Shown: positions 43,466 through 51,548 of the stretch, in pieces
Layout of the letters: each line of letters opens with the position of its first letter
How positions within the stretch are numbered: position 1 is the first letter of the stretch
Origin: Opitutaceae bacterium
Lineage (GTDB): Bacteria > Verrucomicrobiota > Verrucomicrobiia > Opitutales > Opitutaceae
Reading direction: 5' to 3'
Length of the DNA: 64,000 bases
NCBI GenBank assembly: GCA_016715765.1
Contig: JADJZJ010000010.1
Coordinates: 1-64,000 of the forward strand
Notes under the pieces: model-generated
Seen by the model: only the letters and a program-made list of their open reading frames with translations
Told to the model about the DNA's origin: nothing
Databases searched by the model: none
Program-made: the position numbers and the translations under genes

Positions 43466-45793
43466 ATGAAAGTCACTCCCATCAACAGCGCCGAGGCCGT
43501 CTTTGAAGCGTTCCATGATCCGCAGATCAGCGAACTCAAGCAGTGGACCGTCACCGGCGACGGCGTCACCGGCTTCAAGTTCTGGCAGAACTGGATCTGG
43601 GTCCAGTGGGCCTGGGAGAAGCCCGCCGCCGACCACCGCGTGGTGCGTTTCCACCGCGAGTACGATCTCGATTGCTCCGCGTACGACCGGCTGCTGATCA
43701 ACGCGGTCATTCCCGAGGGCGGCTATTACACGCTGCACGCCGAGACCGACGCCGGACCGCGCCACCGCCGCGGCGAACCCTTTGGTTCCATCAAGCACGA
43801 GGAGTGGCTGCCGCTCGATGGCGCCAGGCGCATCAAGTCGCTGACGATCGAGGCCCATTACCCCAAGGTCGGGCCGGGCAACGCCTGGATCTACTGGATG
43901 ATGCTCCAGAGCACCACCCGGCTCCCCGCCCACCTCGCCCAGTGGCAGGGTTACGACGAGCGCTGGGAAAAGTACCTGCAGCCGGCGGATTTCAAGCCGT
44001 CCTTCAAGCCCGCCCACGGCCTGCTCCTCACCGACGCGGAACTGGAGGCCGCGCGGCGCGAGTTCGCTGATTCCCCGGCCGCCGGTGCCCTGCGCGATGC
44101 CGGCACCGAGGCCGCGGCGATCCGGCCCGAGGCGCTGATCGGCCAGCACGTCTACATCTGGAGCTCCAACACGCTCCGGCGCGAACGCGATCACAACAAG
44201 GTCGTCACGATCCACGGCGCCAACGCCGCCCAGGCCGGCATGCTGTTCAAGGACCCCCACCTCTGCCGCCTCGCCGCCCGCTTCGCCATCAGCCTCGTTC
44301 ACTTCGAGCGCTGGGATGACAGCTTCGTCTGCTACATGCCGGGCAGCACCTGGGAGCAGCGCAGCTTCACCCAGTCGATTTGCGTCTACGAATGCGCCCT
44401 CATCCTCGACCTCTGCGGCGAATGGTTCACCGAGGTCGGCCGCCAGCTGGTCCTGCGGCGCATCGCGGAGGAAGGCCTCGGCCACCTGAACTTCAACACG
44501 TGGTGGTGGGAATACCTTTTCCACTGCAACCAGCTCGCGTGGTTCGCCCCCGGCCGCATCCTCGGCTACCTGCTGCTCGAGCGCACGATGCCCGTACGCT
44601 GCGAGGCCCATGCCCGTCCCAACCCCTCGCGGGTCACGCCCTACACCGACCTCGCGGCGAAGGACCTGCTGGAAAACCTGAACAACGTGCTCCTGCCCGA
44701 CGGCGGCTACGTCGAGGGTCCGACCTACTTCACGTGGGTCGCCCGCCAGGCCTTTGTCGCCCTGCACCTCTACGCCCGCGCCCGGGGCAAGTCCCTGCAG
44801 GAGCTCATGCCCGAGCAGATGAGGAAGACCGCGCTGATGGCCGAGGTGCTCTGTTCGACCGATGACGCGCAGGACATCATCCTCATCTGCGATGCGATGT
44901 ACGCCTTCCCCGAGGCGCTCGCGTTCCTCGCCGCCCACCAGCCGGACAGCCACTGGGTCACCATTTATCGCAAGCAGCTCAACCGCGCCGGCGCCGCCCC
45001 CTCGCTGCTCGCGATGAGCATGTCGGGCGACATCCCGAAGGAGGGGCCACCGCTGCGTCCGTTCGTGGAAATGCCCGACACCGGCATGACCAGCTCCGTC
45101 CGGCGCCTCGACGGCGAGATCGTGAAGCTGTTCCTCATGGGCAACAAGGCCGGCGCCGGCCACACCCACGAGGACAAGGGCAACTTCGTGCTCGAATTCG
45201 CCGGCGACTCGTTCGCCCAGGACTTCGGCGTGGTGGACTACAGCAACCCGCTCGTCGAGGAGCTGAAGACCGCGCAGCGCCACAACATGCTCACGCCCTG
45301 GTCGCTCGGCCTGCGGCCCAAGCCCAGCAACCCGATCAACGCGAACATCCACGCCCGGGGGCGCGGCGACGAGACCTCCTTCCACGCCACGATGGACGCC
45401 ACGGCCGGCTGGGAGGGCTGGTTCAACAAATGGCAGCGCACCTGGGATTCGCCGACGCCCGACCGGCTCGTCATCACCGACGAGTGGGCCGTCGCCCAGG
45501 GCGAGGGCGTGGTCTTCCACTGGACCACCCCGCTGCCCATGCGCCGCGAAGGCGACCAGGTGATCATCGAGGGCCGGCGCGGCCGGGTGGAGATCACCAT
45601 TCCGCCGGGCACCGAGGCACTGGTTGAACAATTGCCGCTGATGAATCCCGAGCGCCGCGCGATCGACGAGCTCCGCCGCGAACTCGTGCGCTTCGGCCTC
45701 CGCCACGGCGACACCCAACCCCGCCTCACCATCCGCCAGCGCGGCCAGAGCGGCACGTTGCGCGTCGCAGTGAAGCTGAGCCGACGCACGTGA
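43466..45793 (+). CDS. Heparinase II/III-like protein, paralog 4
   Basis: 775 aa and the most diverged of the four: MKVTPINSAEAVFEAFHDPQ, RRERDHNKVVTIHGANAAQA, WEQRSFTQSICVYECALILD, FHCNQLAWFAPGRILGYLLL, EGPTYFTWVARQAFVALHLY, GAGHTHEDKGNFVLEFAGDS, QDFGVVDYSNP. HQHED of the others is HTHED here, and the aromatic residue before NQ is replaced (YTN/YGN to HCN), while Asn, Tyr, both His and Asp are kept. No signal peptide. The last codon overlaps the GTG start of the VF530 gene. Confidence 0.78.
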   Translation: MKVTPINSAEAVFEAFHDPQISELKQWTVTGDGVTGFKFWQNWIWVQWAWEKPAADHRVVRFHREYDLDCSAYDRLLINAVIPEGGYYTLHAETDAGPRHRRGEPFGSIKHEEWLPLDGARRIKSLTIEAHYPKVGPGNAWIYWMMLQSTTRLPAHLAQWQGYDERWEKYLQPADFKPSFKPAHGLLLTDAELEAARREFADSPAAGALRDAGTEAAAIRPEALIGQHVYIWSSNTLRRERDHNKVVTIHGANAAQAGMLFKDPHLCRLAARFAISLVHFERWDDSFVCYMPGSTWEQRSFTQSICVYECALILDLCGEWFTEVGRQLVLRRIAEEGLGHLNFNTWWWEYLFHCNQLAWFAPGRILGYLLLERTMPVRCEAHARPNPSRVTPYTDLAAKDLLENLNNVLLPDGGYVEGPTYFTWVARQAFVALHLYARARGKSLQELMPEQMRKTALMAEVLCSTDDAQDIILICDAMYAFPEALAFLAAHQPDSHWVTIYRKQLNRAGAAPSLLAMSMSGDIPKEGPPLRPFVEMPDTGMTSSVRRLDGEIVKLFLMGNKAGAGHTHEDKGNFVLEFAGDSFAQDFGVVDYSNPLVEELKTAQRHNMLTPWSLGLRPKPSNPINANIHARGRGDETSFHATMDATAGWEGWFNKWQRTWDSPTPDRLVITDEWAVAQGEGVVFHWTTPLPMRREGDQVIIEGRRGRVEITIPPGTEALVEQLPLMNPERRAIDELRRELVRFGLRHGDTQPRLTIRQRGQSGTLRVAVKLSRRT

Positions 45794-46014
45794 ACAACTC
45801 CAAGGATCCCCTGCATGGCGTCACCCTGGAGGTGATCGTCACCCGCCTCGCCGCCCATTACGGCTGGGAGGAACTCGGCCGGCGCATCACCATCCGCTGC
45901 TTCACCCACGACCCGAGCGTGAAATCCAGCCTGCAGTTCCTCCGCCGCACCCCCTGGGCCCGGCAGAAGGTCGAGCAACTCTACGTGCGCGCCGATTTCG
46001 GTCAGGAGCTGTAG
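45790..46014 (+). CDS. VF530 family (DUF2132) small DNA-binding-like protein
   Basis: A 74-aa protein matching the VF530 family: KDPLHGVTLEVIVTRLAAHYG, WEELGRRITIRCFTHDPSVK, SSLQFLRRTPWARQKVEQLY. A solved member of this family has a fold suggesting DNA binding; its cellular role is unknown. It starts with GTG overlapping the paralog 4 stop (GTGA), so it is translationally coupled to a heparinase-like gene, which may be incidental. The stop TAG is the TAG of the following GTAG repeat. Confidence 0.85.
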   Translation: MNNSKDPLHGVTLEVIVTRLAAHYGWEELGRRITIRCFTHDPSVKSSLQFLRRTPWARQKVEQLYVRADFGQEL

Positions 46015-46207
46015 GGCGGGGATTCCGATCCCCGCCTTTCTTCCACAGTTTCTCGGGGCCCAATCTTTCTCTTTCCTCTTTCTCGTTCTCTTTCTCCTGC
46101 CTTGAGAATCGGCGGATACGTCCTGACGAAAGATAAAGATAAAGAGGAAAGAGAAAGATTGGATTCCAGCGCGGGAGGAAGGCGGGGATCGGAATTCCCG
46201 CCCTACA
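46010..46207. repeat. GTAG-type REPIN, family A copy 5, forming both stop codons of convergent genes
   Basis: The left arm TGTAGGGCGGGGATTCCGAT starts inside the VF530 stop codon (TAG 46012-46014). The right arm ends inside the stop codon of the minus-strand hydrolase (TAG on the minus strand, 46203-46205). Inside is a purine/pyrimidine inverted pair, AATCTTTCTCTTTCCTCTTT and AAAGAGGAAAGAGAAAGATT. Confidence 0.88.
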
Positions 46208-47044
46208 TTTTAATAAACCGCACCGCCTCGTTGATCACCTCGGCGGTGACCAGAAGCCGGTAATGCCCGCGGCCCGGACACGGCACCAACCGCGATCCCG
46301 TCCACAGGGTGGTGAATTCCTGCGAATCCGCAAAGGACGTGTCCTCGTCACCGGGATCGTGAAACACCAGCAGCGGACACGGCGCGCTCCGGGCCACGGG
46401 ACGCATGTCCATCTGCTCGTAAGTCCACCCCACGCGCTGCCGCACTTTCTCGAGGAACAGGACCTGGGCCTCGTCCGAAAGGCCCAGCCGGCGCGCCGTC
46501 CGCTCCACGCGGCCCTTCTGCCAGAGCGGCGGGGCCAGCAGCACCATGCACCGCGGGACGTCCCCCTGCGCCGCCAGCATGGGGCCGCCCCGGCGGCACC
46601 CCACGAATGACCGATGACCGCATGCAGGGGTCCATACAGCCGCACCGCCGTCTGCAGCGCTTCCGTCAGCAGGCGGATGTTCGTCTCCTCCCCCGGCGAG
46701 TCGCCATGCGCGGGCGCATCGAAGGCGACCACCTTGAAACCCGCGCTAACAAGTGGCGCGGCGAAGGCACCCAGCTGCGAACCGCGACCCTCCCAACCGT
46801 GCACGAGCAGCACCAGCGGCCGGGCGTCGTCGCCCCATTGCCAGGCCGCGAGTTCACCGGCCGGTGCCGGCAATGGAACCCGCCGCGCCGCCGCCAGGTA
46901 GCCGTCCTCGCGCGGCGGCCGCCGGCCCCGCAGCGGATGGCAGAAGACGCGCGTCGCGAGCCCGGCCAGCAAGGCATCGTCATGCGGCGGAGGCGGCAGA
47001 GGAATGCCGGCGCGGGTGGCGGCTTCGAATAGGCGGGCACTCAT
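46203..47044 (-). CDS. Alpha/beta hydrolase, frameshifted beside the nucleophile motif
   Basis: About 280 aa in two frames. The N-terminal part (MSARLFEAATRAGIPLPPPP) contains VLLVHGWEGRGSQLGAFAAP (oxyanion region), VVAFDAPAHGDSPGEETN and the nucleophile elbow VIGHSWG. The C-terminal part in the other frame starts at about 46590 with MLAAQGDVPRCMVLLAPPLW and carries PCPLLVFHDPGDEDTSF (acid) and CPGRGHYRLL (catalytic His). One indel in the GCCGCCCCGGCGGC stretch just after GHSWG would restore it. Substrate unknown; the overall pattern is of small carboxylesterase-like hydrolases. A REPIN lies immediately upstream of the start and another forms the stop codon. Confidence 0.7.
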
Positions 47045-47062
47045 GGCCGTCCTCCGCGATGG

Positions 47063-47168
47063 TTGTAGGGCGGGGTCTCCGAACCGCCTTAACGAGCGAG
47101 CGAGTGCCCACCACTGCTCACGCGAGCTCAATTCAAACATGGCGGGGTTCGGAGACCCCGCCCTACAA
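47063..47168. repeat. GTAG-type REPIN, family A copy 6
   Basis: Outer arms TTGTAGGGCGGGGTCTCCGA and the inverted GGTTCGGAGACCCCGCCCTA, with a degenerate family B core (AACGAGCGAGCGAG ... CTGCTCACGCGAGCT). It is located between fabF and the alpha/beta hydrolase gene, 18 bp before the hydrolase start codon, so it may affect hydrolase expression. Confidence 0.8.
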
Positions 47169-47230
47169 CAAACGGCAGTTCGTGATGTCGGAATCTCACG
47201 GGAACTCGACCGACGATGGTTCCACTGCGC

Positions 47231-48569
47231 TCACACCTTAGCCACCACAATGGACGCGTTGGTGCCGCCGAAGCCGAAGCTGTTGGCCAGGGCCGCGCGG
47301 ACGGGTTTGCGCACCGCGGTGTTGGGCGTGAAATTCAGGCCGGTCGCGGCGCACACGGGATCGAGGTTTGCGAGGTTGATCGTCGGCGGCACGAGGCCGT
47401 CATGGATGGCCATCACGGCCGCAAACGTGCCCATCGCGCCCGCGCCACCCAGGAGGTGGCCGGTCATCGATTTGACGCCGCTCACGTGGAGGTTGGCCTT
47501 GTTGTCCGCAAACACGGCCGCGATCGCCGCGGCTTCCTCGCCATCACCGCCGGGCGTGGAGGTGGCATGCGCCGACACGTAGTCAATGTCGGTCGCCGCC
47601 AGGCCCGGAGCGCTGGAGCGCGAGGCTCATCGCCCGGGCCGAACCCTCGGCGCCCGGCGCCAGCGAGGAAAGATGATAGGCGTCGGCCGTGGCGCCGTAG
47701 CCCCGCACCTCGGCATAAATCCGGGCGCCGCGCTTCACGGCCTGCTCGTATTCCTCGAGCACAAACACCACTGAGCCCTCGCCGAGCACAAAGCCGTCGC
47801 GGTCGTTGTCGTAGGGCCGCGAGGCCTGCTCCGGCGCGTCGTTGCGCTGCGAGAGCGCGCGCATCTGGGCGAAGGCACCGATGGCGAGCGGCGTCACGGT
47901 GGACTCCGCGCCGCCGGCGATCATCACATCCGCATCGCCGCGGGCGACGGCCGCCGCGGCCTCGCCGATGGCATGGCCGCTGGTGGCGCAGGCCGAGGCC
48001 ACGCTCATGTTGGGTCCGCGAAAATCCAGAATCAGGCTCACCTGGCCGGCGAGCAGGTTGGGCGCGATTTGAATGATGAAAAATGGCGAGATCTTGCGGT
48101 AGCCGCCGGCCTTCCACGTGTCGTGCATCGCCTCCATTTCCGGCAGGCCGCCCAAACCGACGCCGAGGTTCACCCCCAGACGCTCGGGATTGAGCGTCGC
48201 CCGGTGCGCATCCAGACCGGAATCGGCATACGCCTCCACCGCAGCCGAGGCCCCGAGGTGCGTGAAGCGACCGAACTTCTTCACATCCTTCTGGCTGAGT
48301 GCGTGGTTGAGCGGCTCACCGCCGGGTCCGCGCGGATGCAACGGCACCGGCAGGGTCCGGGCTGGCTCGAAGCCCTTCACCTCGCCGGCGATGTGCACGT
48401 TGCAGCCCGTGGGATCAAACCGGGTGATCCGGCCAATACCGCTGCGACCGGCGGCCAGGGCCGCCCAGGTGTCGGCGGCGGTGTTGCCGCAGGGCGTGAC
48501 GGCGCCGACGCCGGTGATGACGACGCGACGGCGCGGCTGTTGGGTGGTGATGGTGGAGTTCAAGCTCAT
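47231..48569 (-). CDS. fabF: Beta-ketoacyl-ACP synthase II, one-base frameshift near 47610
   Basis: A KAS II condensing enzyme for fatty acid elongation. The N-terminal ~320 residues read from 48569: RRRVVITGVGAVTPCGNTAA, PNMSVASACATSGHAIGEAA with the catalytic Cys (~193). The frame ends at ALQRSGPGGDRH. The remainder is in another frame: DYVSAHATSTPGGDGEEAAA (first catalytic His), GVKSMTGHLLGGAGAMGTFA (second His), ANSFGFGGTNASIVVAKV. Removing one G from the CCGGGCC near 47610 gives RSGLAATDIDYVSAHAT, the expected sequence. All catalytic residues are present, so a sequencing error is likely. No acp or fabD is adjacent; a TetR gene lies just upstream on the same strand. Confidence 0.85.
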
Positions 48570-48584
48570 GGTAAGGTGGAAGGG

Positions 48585-48619
48585 GTGTTAGGTGTTACGT
48601 GTTAGGTGTTAGGTGTTAG
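48585..48619. repeat. Tandem heptamer repeat (GTGTTAG)x5
   Basis: Five consecutive units (GTGTTAG, GTGTTAC, GTGTTAG, GTGTTAG, GTGTTAG) between the tetR stop codon and the fabF start. The tetR TAA stop lies in the last unit. Copy number could vary by slippage and alter spacing upstream of fabF. Confidence 0.85.
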
Positions 48620-49260
48620 GAATTTGGTTCGCCGGCGGGTTTCAGCTCTCCGGTATCCGGTTTCCGCAATCCGGTTTCCAAACAGAATTCCCGCCGCAGC
48701 ATCCGGCGCGACGAGGCCAGCAGCGCATCGCTGCGGGCCGGGTCGTCCATGGCGCGGGCAAAGATGAGCGCGCCAACCAGCGAACTCATGAGGTGGGTGA
48801 CCAGATCGCGGTTGCGCTCCGGGTCATCATTCATCCGCAGGGCCGCGGCCAGCCGGTCGAGGTGGCGCGCAAAGCCCTCCGCGTATCCCGTGCGCCCTGC
48901 CCCGGTGAGCCGGCCCATGTCCGCGCCCACCGCCACGATCAGGCAGCCCGAGCCGCGGTTGTCGCGGTGACGCTGGGAAAGATAACTGTCGATCAGCAGC
49001 CGCGCCCGCCGGGCCGGACTCGGCAGGGCCGCAATGCGTTCCAGGTTAACGACCGCACCGGCAAAGGCTTCGGCGCAGGCCTCGGAAACCAGTTCGGACT
49101 TGTCGTGAAAATGCGCGTAAAAGCCCCCGTGGGTCAGCCCCGCCCGCCGCATGATTTCATCCACGCCCGTCGCATCCACCCCGCGCTCCCGAAACGCCGC
49201 GCTCGCCGCCGCGATGATGCGACGCCGGGTGGCCAGTTTGTGAGTGGTGGGATAACGCAC
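48616..49260 (-). CDS. TetR/AcrR-family transcriptional regulator with repeat-derived C-terminal tail
   Basis: A 214-aa repressor. The N-terminal HTH is TRRRIIAAASAAFRERGVDA followed by GVDEIMRRAGLTHGGFYAHF (recognition helix LTHGGFYAHF), typical of TetR proteins. The ligand domain (GCLIVAVGADMGRL) resembles that of TetR regulators ending in a TetR_C_16-like region. The last ~20 residues, ETGLRKPDTGELKPAGEPNS, are encoded by one arm of the palindrome also found in the helicase gene at 58018-58102. The gene starts with GTG. An inverted-repeat operator lies 12 bp upstream. Fewer than 50 bp separate it from fabF on the same strand, so it may control fabF as well as itself. Confidence 0.85.
   Translation of the reverse strand: MRYPTTHKLATRRRIIAAASAAFRERGVDATGVDEIMRRAGLTHGGFYAHFHDKSELVSEACAEAFAGAVVNLERIAALPSPARRARLLIDSYLSQRHRDNRGSGCLIVAVGADMGRLTGAGRTGYAEGFARHLDRLAAALRMNDDPERNRDLVTHLMSSLVGALIFARAMDDPARSDALLASSRRMLRREFCLETGLRKPDTGELKPAGEPNS
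48649..48677. repeat. Single arm of the CCGGT palindrome inside tetR
   Basis: This 29-bp stretch (TCCGGTATCCGGTTTCCGCA...) matches the right arm of the helicase palindrome at 58074-58102 at 26 of 29 positions. On the coding strand of tetR it reads as ETGLRKPDTGE. Confidence 0.8.
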
Positions 49261-49272
49261 GGACCGCTTTGA

Positions 49273-49286
49273 ATGACGTTCGTCAT
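49273..49286. promoter_or_regulatory. Putative TetR-family operator
   Basis: A perfect inverted repeat, ATGACG-TT-CGTCAT, 12 bp upstream of the GTG start of the tetR-like gene. Size and position fit autorepression. Confidence 0.6.
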
Positions 49287-49310
49287 ACCATGGTGCAAGC
49301 CCTGATTTTC

Positions 49311-49684
49311 AACCACGGATTCCACGGATGGCACGGATGAAGAAATGTTTTCTATTATCCTGCGTGAGAGAGAGTTCCTATCCTAATTGCAGGAGGACAC
49401 AGAGGGAGCAGAGGCATAATCCGGAACAATTCAATTGAACCACGAATGGACACGAAGGCACACGAAGGGGAATCGATGGCAGGGAGTGGTGCAGAAAATC
49501 GCATCATGCAGTGACCAGGATACATGTCTCGGACAGAAGCCCACTCCCAGTCCTTCGTGTCTCTTCGTGTCCAATCGTGGTTTCCTGCTGCATGGTTCCG
49601 GCTAGTCGTTTCATCTCCGTTTCCTCTGTTTCCCCCTGATGATTGATCGGGATTCCATCCGTGCCATCCGTGAAATCCGTGGTT
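49311..49684. repeat. Nested ACCACGGAT-type inverted repeats, filling the gap before the HIT gene
   Basis: Outer arms AACCACGGATTCCACGGATG and its complement near ATCCGTGAAATCCGTGGTT (49658-49684). Nested inside are AACCACGAATGGACACGAAG and CTTCGTGTCCAATCGTGGTT. Related elements are at 54515-54583 and 61808-61956. No gene is seen in this ~500-bp gap (49261-49764). Confidence 0.8.
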
Positions 49685-49764
49685 ACATAAAAACGCCACC
49701 CGACCAGGCCAAGGCCCGGCTTTGACTTTGGCGTCCACGCGGGTTTTGCTCTCCGCCTTTCACG

Positions 49765-50265
49765 ATGGAGCAACTGCACGCTTACTGGCGCATGGAATAC
49801 ATCGAAGCGCCGCGCTACCCGGCCAGCATGAAGCGCCCGTTTACGGAACTGCCCGCCCTGGGCGACGACCGCGCGGCCCTGATCGTCCACCGGCAACGTC
49901 ATTCCTACCTCATCATGAACCGGTTCCCGTACAACCCCGGGCACCTGCTCGCGATCCCGTTCCGCGACGTCGTGGAAATCGAGGACCTGAACCCGGCCGA
50001 ACGCGCCGACCTCATGGAAGCCATCATCTTCGGTAAGCGCGTGCTCGCGGCCGCCCTCCGGCCGGACGGTTTCAACGTGGGCTTCAACCTGGGCACGGCC
50101 GCCGGCGGCAGCATCACCCACTTGCACGCCCACATCGTCCCGCGGTGGAACGGCGACACGAACTTCATGCCGGTCCTCGGCCAGACCCGCACCCTGCCCC
50201 AGGCCCTGGAAACAACCTGGGCCAAGCTAAGTGACGCCGCCAGGGAACTGGCGGCCTCCCCGTGA
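49765..50265 (+). CDS. HIT-family hydrolase/transferase
   Basis: A 166-aa histidine triad protein. The HIT motif THLHAHIVPRW lies near residue 118, preceded by GFNVGFNLGTAAGGSITHLH. The segment YLIMNRFPYNPGHLLAIPFR is typical of the bacterial group related to Ap4A phosphorylases. Members hydrolyse or transfer nucleoside monophosphates from nucleotide conjugates. It begins a run of co-directional genes (HIT, phoH, 7TM-HD, ybeY). Confidence 0.88.
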   Translation: MEQLHAYWRMEYIEAPRYPASMKRPFTELPALGDDRAALIVHRQRHSYLIMNRFPYNPGHLLAIPFRDVVEIEDLNPAERADLMEAIIFGKRVLAAALRPDGFNVGFNLGTAAGGSITHLHAHIVPRWNGDTNFMPVLGQTRTLPQALETTWAKLSDAARELAASP

Positions 50266-50375
50266 CCCATTACCCATAACCTGCCCCTCCGCCACTCGCT
50301 CACACTCGTAGCCACCGATCTCCCCTCTCCGAACTCCTATCTTCGAACTCCGATCTCCGATCCCCGATTCCCCCC

Positions 50376-51353
50376 GTGCCTTCCAAAACCCTGCATTTCC
50401 CCAGTCCGCGCCACCTCAACCAGCTTTACGCCGGCCATGAGGAGAACCTGGTGCAGGCCGAGCAGGCGCTAGGCGCCAAGCTCATCACCCGCGAGGCCTG
50501 GCTGAAGCTGGAGGGTCCGGCCGAGGCGATCACCTGTGCGGAGGAACTGTTCAACTTCCTCAATGACGCCCGCACGCAGGGCATGGCTATCCGCACGCCC
50601 GATTTCATCCGCATCGTCGAGGCCTTCGCCCGCGGCGAGGGCGGCGCATTGCGCCAGCTCATCACCGAACCGCTCGTCATCGCCACCAACCGCAAGAGCA
50701 TCGTCCCCAAGACCCTCGGCCAGAAGCTGTACCTGCAGTCGATGCTCAAGCACCCGATCGTCTTCGGCATCGGCCCCGCCGGCACGGGCAAGACCTACCT
50801 CGCCATGGCCGCCGCGGTCTCGGCCCTGTTGAAGAACGAGGTCCAGCGCCTCATCCTCACCCGCCCGGCGGTCGAGGCCGGCGAGGCCCTCGGCTTCCTG
50901 CCCGGCGACCTGCGGGAGAAAATCCTGCCCTACCTCCGCCCGCTCTACGATGCGCTGCACGACATGCTCGATCCCGAGGACGTCGCCCGCCTCACCGAGA
51001 AAGGTGTCATCGAGATCGCCCCGCTGGCCTACATGCGCGGCCGCACGCTTTCCAACGCCTTCATCATCCTCGACGAGGCGCAGAACACCACGCCCGAGCA
51101 GATGATGATGTTCCTCACCCGGCTCGGCGAGGAGTCGCGCATGGTCGTGACCGGCGACATCACCCAGATCGACCTGCCGCGCTCGAAACAAAGCGGCCTG
51201 CTCGAGGTGCGGCACATCCTCACCCACGTGCCCGGCATCGACTTCCACACCTTCAGCGGCGCGGATGTCGTCCGCCATCCGCTGGTCGCGCAGATCATCG
51301 CGGCCTACGAGCGCTACAAGGATCCGATCGGCAGCAACGGGGATAAACGCTAA
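50376..51353 (+). CDS. phoH: PhoH-family ATPase
   Basis: A 325-aa PhoH-like protein with an N-terminal KH-like region and a C-terminal P-loop ATPase. Walker A is GIGPAGTGKTYLAMA (~130-144) and Walker B FIILDEAQNTTPEQM (~228-242). RPAVEAGEALGFLPGDLREK and MVVTGDITQIDLPR are family hallmarks. PhoH proteins are thought to act in RNA metabolism. The order phoH, 7TM-HD, ybeY is widely conserved and supports this. A GTG start was chosen. Confidence 0.92.
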   Translation: MPSKTLHFPSPRHLNQLYAGHEENLVQAEQALGAKLITREAWLKLEGPAEAITCAEELFNFLNDARTQGMAIRTPDFIRIVEAFARGEGGALRQLITEPLVIATNRKSIVPKTLGQKLYLQSMLKHPIVFGIGPAGTGKTYLAMAAAVSALLKNEVQRLILTRPAVEAGEALGFLPGDLREKILPYLRPLYDALHDMLDPEDVARLTEKGVIEIAPLAYMRGRTLSNAFIILDEAQNTTPEQMMMFLTRLGEESRMVVTGDITQIDLPRSKQSGLLEVRHILTHVPGIDFHTFSGADVVRHPLVAQIIAAYERYKDPIGSNGDKR

Positions 51354-51370
51354 CCACTTTTACACCATGA

Positions 51371-51490
51371 TTGTCATTCTGAGCGTAGCGAAGTTACCGA
51401 GCCGCAGGCGACAGGGCTCGAATCCAGTGCACGCTTATCGAAGCCCTCGATCGGCTCTCACTGGATTCTTCACTTCGTTCAGAATGACAA
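51371..51490. repeat. TTGTCATTCTGAG-type inverted repeat
   Basis: Outer arms TTGTCATTCTGAGCGTAGCG and its inverted partner TTCGTTCAGAATGACAA, and inner arms GAATCCAGTG/CACTGGATTC. It lies between phoH and the 7TM-HD gene. Confidence 0.75.
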
Positions 51491-51548
51491 GCGGATGGAA
51501 CAGGTTTGAAAACACGCCCTAGCCCGGCGCCCCCGTCCCTCACCCGCC

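Noticed and set aside
41795..45718. A 1307-codon minus-strand frame
   Set aside because: Only the part from 43117 downward is the NPCBM protein. The upstream half is the antisense of heparinase-like paralog 4 and has shadow-like composition (GGEAAEVGVLEQHAG..., rich in His, Gly and Val).
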